Assembly (NCBI GenBank): GCA_905215645.1
Contig: CAJMQS010000015.1
Coordinates: 1-48,779 of the forward strand
Reading direction: 5' to 3'
DNA: 48,779 nucleotides
Source of the DNA: an uncultured bacterium
GTDB taxonomy: Bacteria; Bacillota; Negativicutes; Acidaminococcales; Acidaminococcaceae
The position numbers and the translations under genes are program-made. Below, one piece after another: positions 24,855-30,548 of the stretch (positions within the stretch are counted from its first letter, which is position 1; each line of letters begins with the position of its first letter). A model generated the notes under the pieces. The model ran no database searches. It worked only from the letters and a program-made list of their open reading frames with translations, and had not been told where the DNA came from.

Positions 24855-25627
24855 GGATACTATAGGATACCATGTGATACCCTATAGTCACTCTAAGTTG
24901 CCTCATGACACAGTGAGAGTATAAAAGACAGCAGGAAGTTAAGACAAAAGTTTATAAAAACAGATAGAAGTAGATAGAAGTATAAATAGTAATTATTATT
25001 AAATTACTTTGTTTATTACCTCTATCTACTTCCTTTTTATTTTATATAGGCTGTGTGAATACCTCTCCTATTAGTCACCATGAGTTTACTATAGCTGCTA
25101 TGAGACACTGAAGAATTCAGTAACTCATAGTCTCCTATAAGGTAACTCATGGAAACTAATACATGACAAAAGTAGTTGATTCACAACTACCACCTTGTTC
25201 ACCCTCTTTGTTGTCTATTACCTTTTTCCTTTTACCTCTTACAAAAACAACTACCTTTGTCTTTTAAAAAAAGAGGTATAAAGTGTAATAAGTTTTGAAG
25301 GTGGTAAAGGTGGTATAAGTTTTTGAACATGGTAGAGGTAGTAGAGGACATAGACTTTAGATACCGCATGGAATCCATTAGTTACCATATGGAATCTATG
25401 TATCTGTGTGATTCTCCCTATAGTGGGGGAAAAGTTTAGAAAAAAGCCCCCAAAAGTGAAAAAAGAAGTAGTATCTATGCGCTTCTACAGCCTTTTCCCT
25501 TAAAGTATATAAAGAGAAAGTATAGGTAGTTGTGAATAAAGAACTATAAGAAAACTGAAACCCAAAAGTTACAATAATAAAAAATAAACAATAAAAGTGT
25601 AAACAAAGCTTATTTCTTCCTTGTCAT
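24855..25627. repeat. Repeat-rich non-coding region (candidate origin)
   Basis: 773 bp with no credible ORF and many inverted repeats. ACTATAGG/CCTATAGT lies near 24860-24890; GAAGTAGATAGA (24967-24978) is inverted at 25021-25032; CCATGAGTT near 25078 is inverted as AACTCATGG near 25144. There is a 13-bp hairpin at 25098-25130, a GTAGTTG/CAACTAC palindrome (25172-25190), and TTCACAACTACC (25180-25191) inverted at 25525-25536. GGTGGTA occurs twice 9 bp apart (25300 and 25309), with GGTAG variants at about 25331 and 25338, like short iterons. The density of repeats beside a helicase-like gene suggests a replication origin or a multi-protein binding region. This is inference. Confidence 0.6.
25098..25130. 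other. Strong hairpin / cruciform in the element
   Basis: CTATGAG (25098-25104) pairs with CTCATAG (25124-25130), and inside it ACTGAA (25107-25112) pairs with TTCAGT (25116-25121) around a GAA loop. That gives 13 bp with a small symmetric internal loop. No T run follows, so a terminator role is unlikely. It resembles hairpins of plasmid origins or recombinase sites. Confidence 0.6.
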
Positions 25628-26959
25628 TTATTCCTCTAACCACTGTGTGAATAAGTTCCTCATTCTCTCAGAGGGCAAGTATAAATGAATGTGGCTGTTG
25701 CTGTCATGAACACGGATATTTGAACGCCATATAAATTGTATGAGAAGTGACAAAGACCAATTATCAGCGTCTATAGGCTGTCCTAAAGTCTTCCAAAGGT
25801 TAGCAGTAAAGGGATTTAAGCATTTATTCACCCCATATATAATAACTGTCTTGCTGTCATAATCATTGGTCGCAAGTGCATTGTGTGCCAGAAAGTTATT
25901 TTTTGTGAGTCCCTTTTTACCATTGCTCAGCTTTCTTTCAGCATCTTTGAAAGTTGACCATAAAACTGTAGCACTCTTATAGTCTCTGGAAAAACTACTC
26001 ATGTTGTCTTTTAGTCTCTTCATATCCTTTTGTGTAGCTTTCTGGTGATACCATGAATAAGACAATTCATAGCCTTTGTAACTTTTGGAATCTGGAATGG
26101 TCTCTACAATCATTCTTTCTAATCCTTTTGGCTTATCTCTTTTCAAACCTTTTACAAATGCTGTCATATCCTCATTCACATGGTAGAAGGTAATAGGAAG
26201 GTGGGATAAGTTACAGTAGGCATTAAAGAAGCTGTATTCTGTTCTGTAACTCATGACAGTAACAGTATCAAAGCAAGACCAAAAGTCTGCAGGTATGAAG
26301 TAGTTGAGTTTAAGTTTATTGTCTTGCTTAATCCCATACACGTCATATCGTTTGAAGAAGTCTCTAAAGCTGTCGTAAATTGTCCCTGTGTTATCATAAG
26401 GGTTAGTATACAGTCTGTGTGGGCTGTCTTCTGTCCCCTTCAATAACAGCCCTAAGGCTTCCATATTGTCTAAGTCTTTTTCACTCAGATTTGCTACAGG
26501 AACATAGAGGCCAGAAGATAACAGCCTATCAAGTTTTGAATCTGTCTCACTATCTCCTGTCTTTTCCTGCAGCTCTTGTAATACTGTGGGTTCTTCATCG
26601 ATGAACAAAGAATACTTATAGGGAAAATTGGGGGCTGTTAAAGTGTCGTAAATGCGGTAAAAAGAACGTTGTAACAGTTCATGGGTGATAAAAACATTCT
26701 CCCCATGGGGCAATAAGGTTCCTATAAGTTCCTTTCCCTTCCCCCTCTCTCTGGTGGGCTGTGTCACGTCTACCCCCATACCCTTTAGGCGTTCCATGTT
26801 TGTTTCTATTTCTTTGATATAGGGTGATACACAGATAAATCTTTCCTTGTGGTCATCTTTGAATTGGGTGTACTTTTCCCCTAAAATATGTATGAGTGCT
26901 GTGGTTTTCCCTGCTCCTGTAGGGGCATCAACAATTCTAATTTCCTTCTTTTCTTTCAT
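25628..26959 (-). CDS. Divergent superfamily-2 helicase-like ATPase
   Basis: 443 residues. Motif I is APTGAGKT (12-19), motif Ia-like FICVSPYIKEIETN follows at 41-54, and motif II is DEEP (121-124) in LFIDEEPTVLQEL. Near the C-terminus SLLIQFIWRSNIRV resembles motif VI (QxxxRxxR). The middle is not recognisable, and motifs III-V are weak, so it is a distant member of the DEAD-like fold. Such proteins occur in small plasmids and phages, where they serve replication. AAAGGAG precedes the ATG. It is read toward the repeat-rich region and away from the resolvase. Two 34-bp repeats lie just before the start codon, suggesting tight repression. Replicase role is an inference. Confidence 0.7.
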   Translation of the reverse strand: MKEKKEIRIVDAPTGAGKTTALIHILGEKYTQFKDDHKERFICVSPYIKEIETNMERLKGMGVDVTQPTRERGKGKELIGTLLPHGENVFITHELLQRSFYRIYDTLTAPNFPYKYSLFIDEEPTVLQELQEKTGDSETDSKLDRLLSSGLYVPVANLSEKDLDNMEALGLLLKGTEDSPHRLYTNPYDNTGTIYDSFRDFFKRYDVYGIKQDNKLKLNYFIPADFWSCFDTVTVMSYRTEYSFFNAYCNLSHLPITFYHVNEDMTAFVKGLKRDKPKGLERMIVETIPDSKSYKGYELSYSWYHQKATQKDMKRLKDNMSSFSRDYKSATVLWSTFKDAERKLSNGKKGLTKNNFLAHNALATNDYDSKTVIIYGVNKCLNPFTANLWKTLGQPIDADNWSLSLLIQFIWRSNIRVHDSNSHIHLYLPSERMRNLFTQWLEE

Positions 26960-26983
26960 GGTTATTGCTCCTTTCTTTCTCTA

Positions 26984-27074
26984 CTATGTGGGCCACTTAA
27001 AGTTATCTGATAATTCTATGTAATTATCTTCTTTCTTCCCCTATGTGTGCCACCTTAAATTATCTGATAATTCT
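26984..27074 (-). promoter_or_regulatory. Twin operator-like repeats upstream of the helicase gene
   Basis: Two 34-bp direct repeats (26984-27017 and 27041-27074, 57 bp apart) differ at only a few positions. Each includes the 11-bp perfect palindrome TTATCTGATAA. They begin 24 bp before the helicase start codon on its upstream side, the usual place for a dimeric repressor or replication-copy control site. Confidence 0.65.
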
Positions 27075-27259
27075 GTTACAAACATTACACAATACCACTG
27101 AAAGAGTGAGAGTCTACGCCACTGTTCCACTTAGAGAAAAGAAGAATTTACATCTTTGTGTGTAATACCCCTTAGCCAGCTTCACACCTTGCGTTTAAAT
27201 CGTTTATAAGCCTCTTTATTTCATTGTGAATGGAATTTTACACCTACAACACTATAAAA

Positions 27260-27418
27260 CCTCTCAAAAACGAAATATGAACGTGTGAGAGGCATTACAA
27301 AGCCAAAATACTTCTAAATTTCCTCTATAAAGCCTTTATTTTCATGTGGACACACAAAGATACCTATAGACACTTTAAGAGCCTCAGAAACGAAATATGG
27401 ACGTGTTAGAGGCATTGT
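27260..27418. repeat. Two covarying hairpin repeats, 120 bp apart
   Basis: The same segment, AACGAAATATG[A/G]ACGTGT, occurs at about 27269 and again exactly 120 bp later at about 27389. Each lies inside an inverted repeat: CCTCTCA/TGAGAGG (27260-27266 with 27286-27292) in the first and GCCTC/GAGGC (27381-27385 with 27409-27413) in the second, both followed by CATT. The arms differ between copies but still pair. Less exact similarity extends about 60 bp upstream of each hairpin, giving a diverged repeat of nearly 100 bp. Confidence 0.65.
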
Positions 27419-27426
27419 AGAGAGGT

Positions 27427-27541
27427 CAAAAGTGTGGGAAGAATCACAGATAAGTGATAAACCATTCTCATGTGTCAAAATGCACACTTTTAGACAGAGA
27501 GAATTTAGAACTATTTTTATGTGTCTAAAAGTTAGACACAG
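27427..27541. promoter_or_regulatory. Res-like site array before the resolvase gene
   Basis: AAAAGTGTG near 27427 is inverted as CACACTTTT near 27482; a TGTGTC...GACA-like element lies between; and GTGTCTA/TAGACAC (about 27522-27540) is a perfect 7-bp palindrome with a 5-nt spacer. Several imperfect dyads directly upstream of a resolvase gene resemble the res sites where serine resolvases bind and recombine. Confidence 0.45.
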
Positions 27542-27567
27542 AGTATTGAGATATATCAAAAATAAGA

Positions 27568-27596
27568 TTGACATTTTGAAATATACGAATTAGAAT
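27568..27596 (+). promoter_or_regulatory. Promoter of the resolvase gene
   Basis: TTGACA (27568-27573) and TAGAAT (27591-27596) are 17 bases apart, and the gene starts about 40 bp later. It overlaps the end of the res-like array, so the resolvase may repress itself. Confidence 0.75.
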
Positions 27597-27637
27597 TAAA
27601 CCATAACAGGAAATGAAAACAAAGGGAGTGAAAGACA

Positions 27638-28210
27638 ATGGCTAATGTGTGTTATATCAGAGTATCAACCAAAGACCAAAACACAGGGAGACAACACGCC
27701 TGCTTCACTGACAAAGGAATTAAGATTGATAAGACCTATGAAGAAAAGATAAGTGGGAAGGACAGACAAAGACCACAGCTAAAAGCAATGATGGAATACG
27801 TGAGAGAGGGAGACACAGTATATATTGAAAGTATTAGCAGACTGGCAAGAAATACCTTAGACTTCCTTAACATTGTGGATGAACTCACAAAGAAGAAGGT
27901 AAACCTTATCAGCCTTAAAGAACAAATTGACACCACCACACCACAGGGAAGGTTTATTCTGCACATATTTGCTTCACTGTCTGAACTGGAAAGAGAGACC
28001 ATAAGACAGAGACAAAGGGAAGGGATTGACCTGTGTCTTTCTGAACATAGGCCCTATGGTAGACCAAAGGTGATTATTGATGATACATTCAAAGAAGCCT
28101 ACAAAGAATGGAAAGCAGGAAAGGTAACAGCAGTGCAGGCAATGACCAAAGCAGGGATGAAGCCTAACACATGGTATAGAAGAGTCAAAGAGTTTGAAGG
28201 AAGACAATGA
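27638..28210 (+). CDS. Serine recombinase (resolvase/invertase family)
   Basis: 190-residue recombinase of the small resolvase type. The nucleophile is S10 in CYIRVSTKDQ; the catalytic arginines lie in DTVYIESISRLARNTLDFLN; the E-helix ASLSELERETIRQRQREGI leads to a C-terminal helix-turn-helix (VTAVQAMTKAGMKPNTWYRRV). Length is normal and no key residue is missing. GGGAGTG precedes ATG 27638. In this element it could resolve dimers of a circular form, keeping the replicating stage stable, or invert a segment. It is read from its own promoter and ends at a terminator just downstream. Confidence 0.93.
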   Translation: MANVCYIRVSTKDQNTGRQHACFTDKGIKIDKTYEEKISGKDRQRPQLKAMMEYVREGDTVYIESISRLARNTLDFLNIVDELTKKKVNLISLKEQIDTTTPQGRFILHIFASLSELERETIRQRQREGIDLCLSEHRPYGRPKVIIDDTFKEAYKEWKAGKVTAVQAMTKAGMKPNTWYRRVKEFEGRQ

Positions 28211-28214
28211 AATA

Positions 28215-28250
28215 AGGGTGACTGTCCTACGTGTGATGGTCACTCTTTTT
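28215..28250 (+). terminator. Terminator after the resolvase gene
   Basis: AGGGTGAC (28215-28222) pairs with GTCACTCT (28239-28246) with one G-T pair, followed by a T run. Confidence 0.75.
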
Positions 28251-28380
28251 CTGTGTGAATACTCCTTTAGGTATCTTTTGGCTGTCCCGGTGGTGTCTTG
28301 TGGGGGCTATGGGGGATTCACAGAAATGCGGGGCGAATATATATGGCCTCACAGATTTTTTGTAAATTTTCATTTTTAGG

Positions 28381-28410
28381 TTGACAGAGAGAAAAAGGGT
28401 GTAGTATACT
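28381..28410 (+). promoter_or_regulatory. Element-borne promoter of the right tRNA genes
   Basis: TTGACA (28381-28386) and TATACT (28405-28410) are 18 bases apart. It lies inside the element, about 95 bp before the right tRNA-Gln, and is stronger in consensus terms than the host promoter on the left. It lets the tRNA-Glu, cut off from its native promoter by integration, still be transcribed. Confidence 0.8.
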
Positions 28411-28418
28411 ATTCAAGC

Positions 28419-28447
28419 AACACAAGAGATTCTGGAACTTTTACAAG
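28419..28447 (+). pseudogene. Relic of a tRNA-Gln anticodon arm
   Basis: Directly after the -10 box, 23 nt match the D-arm end and anticodon arm of tRNA-Gln at 19 positions, including the full anticodon loop TTCTGGA. The acceptor and T arms are not recognisable. It may be an older attachment-site half or a remnant of a previous element-carried tRNA. Confidence 0.55.
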
Positions 28448-28503
28448 TCCAAAAGTGCATTAGAGTTTCCCGAAAGGTAGACGGGGCCTAATGTTTTGTT
28501 TCT

Positions 28504-28577
28504 TCCGGGATGGTGTAATGGTAGCACAGGAGATTCTGGATCTTCTAGTCTGGGTTCGAGCCCTAGTCCCGGAGCCA
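28504..28577 (+). tRNA. tRNA-Gln (CTG), right copy
   Basis: Base-for-base identical with the left copy and therefore also functional by structure. Transcribed from the element's promoter together with tRNA-Glu 12 bp downstream. Confidence 0.93.
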
Positions 28578-28601
28578 TTTTTTTATCTTGGCGCCATGGT
28601 C
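28504..28601 (+). repeat. Right 98-bp direct repeat (attR candidate)
   Basis: Exact copy of 23052-23149. On this side the repeat runs into the intact remainder of tRNA-Glu, so the right end is the chromosomal side of the crossover. Confidence 0.9.
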
Positions 28602-28664
28602 AAGCGGCTAAGACGTCGCCCTCTCAAGGCGAAATCACGAGTTCGATTCTCGTTGGCGCTACCA
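28590..28664 (+). tRNA. tRNA-Glu (CTC)
   Basis: 75 nt with encoded CCA. Acceptor GGCGCCA/TGGCGCT (one G-T pair), anticodon stem TCGCC/GGCGA with loop CTCTCAA giving anticodon CTC (reads GAG), and a normal T arm ACGAG-TTCGATT-CTCGT. Only this copy is intact. Its first 12 nt come from the direct repeat, so after integration it is a hybrid of element and host DNA. Confidence 0.93.
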
Positions 28665-28731
28665 GGTCAATACGTAGGAATCCCCTATGGGCCGTGCACT
28701 CGTGAGGATGGAACTGCATCATATAAAAAGC

Positions 28732-28763
28732 AAAGACGCTCCCGGCGGGGAACGTCTTTTTTG
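28732..28763 (+). terminator. Terminator of the tRNA-Gln/tRNA-Glu unit
   Basis: AAAGACG (28732-28738) pairs with CGTCTTT (28753-28759), with further GC pairs inside, followed by a T run. It ends the tRNA transcript before the permease gene. Confidence 0.8.
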
Positions 28764-28791
28764 TTTGTTTCTTTGCCAAAGGGGGTACTCC

Positions 28792-29763
28792 ATGAAGTTC
28801 AAGCGATGTTGGATCGTGCTCTGGCTGCTGCTGGTGCCAGTCTGTTTCTTATCCCTGTTCAGCGGGCAGGTCCCAGTGTCTCCTTGGGAGCCGTTCCAGG
28901 GAGGGTGGAGCCTTTTGGAACAGAATGTCCTGTGGAATCTCCGCCTTCCCCGGCTGCTCCTGGGGTTGGGAACGGGAGCGGCTTTGGGAGCTTCCGGCAC
29001 AGCCCTCCAGGGGATTTTCGGGAATCCTCTGGCGGATCCCGGCATCCTGGGGGTTTCCGGCGGGGCTTCTTTGGGAGCGGTGATCCTGCTGCTGACCGGT
29101 CTGCCTCAAAAGGCCTATTGGTTCCTTCCCCTGGGAGCTTTCGCCGGGGCAGGGATGGCTTCTCTCGTGGTGGGCATCCTGGGCAGTGCCCGTGGCGGGA
29201 CGGACCGGGTGAAGCTGCTGCTGGCCGGGGTGGCTGTCAGCCTGTTCTGCGGAGCATTGACGGCAGGACTCCTGAGTTTTGCCCCGGATGCAGTGATGCG
29301 CCAGTACTTTTTCTGGACCCTGGGCAACCTGGGAGTGGGGACCTGGCTCCAGGTAAAAGGGATCCTGCCGCTGCTGGCCGGCGTGCTGGCCGTCCTGTGC
29401 CTTTGGGGGAGGCAGCTGAATGTCCTGAGCCTGGGAGAGGAACAGGCACTGTCCCTGGGGATGGATGCGCCTTTCTGGCGGAAATTGTTCCTGGGATGGA
29501 TTTCTCTCTTGATGGGACTGGCTGTCTGTGCAGGAGGGAATATCGGCTTCGTGGGACTATTGGTGCCCCACAGTCTGCGGCTCCTGACCGGCCCGGATCA
29601 TCGGACCCTGCTGCCGCTCAGTGCCCTGGGGGGCGCGGTGTTCCTGGTATTCTGCGATGCCCTGGGCAAAATGGTCCTGCCGGGAGGAGAAATCCGGGTG
29701 GGGATCATTACGGCTCTGTTCGGGGCCCCTTACTTCCTTTGGCTGCTGTGCCGAAAAAAGTGA
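28792..29763 (+). CDS. FecCD-family ABC transporter permease
   Basis: Inner-membrane permease of the BtuC/FhuB/FecCD type for iron-siderophore, haem or cobalamin uptake, 323 residues with about nine or ten hydrophobic segments. Family signatures are RLPRLLLGLGTGAALGASGTALQG(I/L)FGNPLADPGILGVSGGASLGA near residue 50 and GFVGLLVPHSLRLLTGPDHR near residue 240 (the loop that contacts the ATPase). ATG 28792 follows AAAGGGGGT. Neither a binding protein nor an ATP-binding subunit is adjacent: a tRNA terminator lies upstream and a flavin-reductase-like gene downstream. It must use subunits encoded elsewhere, or its operon has been broken. Confidence 0.92.
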   Translation: MKFKRCWIVLWLLLVPVCFLSLFSGQVPVSPWEPFQGGWSLLEQNVLWNLRLPRLLLGLGTGAALGASGTALQGIFGNPLADPGILGVSGGASLGAVILLLTGLPQKAYWFLPLGAFAGAGMASLVVGILGSARGGTDRVKLLLAGVAVSLFCGALTAGLLSFAPDAVMRQYFFWTLGNLGVGTWLQVKGILPLLAGVLAVLCLWGRQLNVLSLGEEQALSLGMDAPFWRKLFLGWISLLMGLAVCAGGNIGFVGLLVPHSLRLLTGPDHRTLLPLSALGGAVFLVFCDALGKMVLPGGEIRVGIITALFGAPYFLWLLCRKK

Positions 29764-29801
29764 CAGTTATGGTATAATGAAACCAAAGGAGTGTGATTTC
29801 C

Positions 29802-30368
29802 ATGCGGAAAGATTTTGACGCAAAACCATTGACGTATCCTCAGCCGGTGTATATGATCGGGACCTATGACGAAAACGGGGTCCCGGATGTGATGAATGCA
29901 GCCTGGGGCGGCATCAGCAATGATACGGAGATTTCCTTTTGCCTGGCCCGGTCCCACAAAACCGTGGCCAACCTGAAGAAGACGGGAGCCTTTACCGTGA
30001 GTATGGCTACCGCGGATCAGCTGGCGGCCTGTGATTACCTAGGGCTGGTTTCCGGGAACAAGGTGCCGGATAAAGTGGCCCGGGCCGGCTTCCATGTGGA
30101 AAAATCCAACCGGGTAAACGCACCGGTGATCGCCGAACTGCCCATGGTGCTGGAATGCCGGGTCAAGAGCTACGATGAGGAAAGCGAACGGCTGGTAGGC
30201 GAAATCCTCAACGTCAGCGCCGACGAAAGCATCCTCACCGACGGAAAGATCGATCCCGCCAAACTCCGTCCTCTGGTGCTGGATCCGGTGAACCACACCT
30301 ATCTGGTGGCGGAGCAGGCAGTGGGCAAGGCCTTCGCTCATACGGAAGCGCCGGCAGAAACAAAATAA
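29802..30368 (+). CDS. Flavin reductase-like FMN-binding protein (flavoredoxin type)
   Basis: 188-residue protein of the flavin-reductase-like split-barrel family, close to flavoredoxins of anaerobes. Recognisable parts are PQPVYMIGTYDENGVPDVMNAAWGG, the FMN-phosphate region SFCLARSHKTVANLKKTGAFTVS, and a dimerisation segment LECRVKSYDEESERLVGEI. It probably binds FMN and passes electrons in the cytoplasm; partners are unknown. ATG 29802 follows AAAGGAG. It lies 38 bp after the permease, behind a TATAAT at 29773-29778, so it may have its own promoter. Confidence 0.85.
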   Translation: MRKDFDAKPLTYPQPVYMIGTYDENGVPDVMNAAWGGISNDTEISFCLARSHKTVANLKKTGAFTVSMATADQLAACDYLGLVSGNKVPDKVARAGFHVEKSNRVNAPVIAELPMVLECRVKSYDEESERLVGEILNVSADESILTDGKIDPAKLRPLVLDPVNHTYLVAEQAVGKAFAHTEAPAETK

Positions 30369-30424
30369 TATTAAAAAGCCAGCGGTGCTGGCTTCCCTCG
30401 GCAGTTGACAGCTGACCGTTGAAT

Positions 30425-30461
30425 GGGCTTTGCTGCATTGGCAGCAGAGCCCTAAATTTTT
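30425..30461 (+). terminator. Terminator after the flavin reductase gene
   Basis: A 12-bp stem (30425-30436 with 30441-30452) is followed by an A/T-rich tail with five Ts. A second, shorter hairpin without Ts (30376-30394) lies just before it. Confidence 0.75.
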
Positions 30462-30464
30462 CTC

Positions 30465-30503
30465 TTGATTATGCCACACCATAGTGATATAGTATACACT
30501 ATA
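30465..30503 (+). promoter_or_regulatory. ppsA promoter with palindrome over the -10
   Basis: TTGATT (30465-30470) and TATAGT (30488-30493) are 17 bases apart. The -10 is the left arm of TATAGT-N4-ACTATA (30488-30503), so a regulator bound there would block initiation. CcpN, encoded downstream, is a candidate because it represses gluconeogenic genes in Bacillus; the site does not clearly match the Bacillus consensus. Confidence 0.6.
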
Positions 30504-30548
30504 TTAAAGAAATATCCGCCAATAGCGTAGAGCAAAGGAGCGTATACC

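Larger units (their letters stand above)
23052..28601 (+). mobile_element. Small integrative element at a tRNA-Gln/tRNA-Glu locus
   Basis: A block bounded by two perfect 98-bp direct repeats (23052-23149 and 28504-28601; 5452 bp from start to start). It is visibly AT-rich with codon use unlike the flanking genes. Cargo in order: tyrosine integrase, unknown 174-residue protein, repeat-rich non-coding DNA, helicase-like ATPase (minus strand), operator and repeat region, serine resolvase, then a promoter leading into the right tRNA genes. No conjugation, capsid or antibiotic-resistance genes are seen. Integrase plus replication-like gene plus resolvase suggests an integrating plasmid or satellite-like element. 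Reconstructed excision by recombination between the repeats would leave one tRNA-Gln followed by intact tRNA-Glu. Confidence 0.85.

Noticed and set aside
27206..27418. CRISPR array
   Set aside because: Only two diverged repeat copies, no regular spacer-repeat alternation and no cas genes nearby.
23052..28601. The two identical tRNA-Gln genes as an assembly artefact
   Set aside because: The sequences on either side of both repeats differ and make biological sense (host promoter on the left, element promoter on the right, integrase next to the left end), as expected of a real integration.
28491..29777. 428-codon plus-strand frame overlapping both tRNAs and the permease
   Set aside because: It runs through two tRNA genes and a terminator and is out of frame with the FecCD permease, which has all family motifs.
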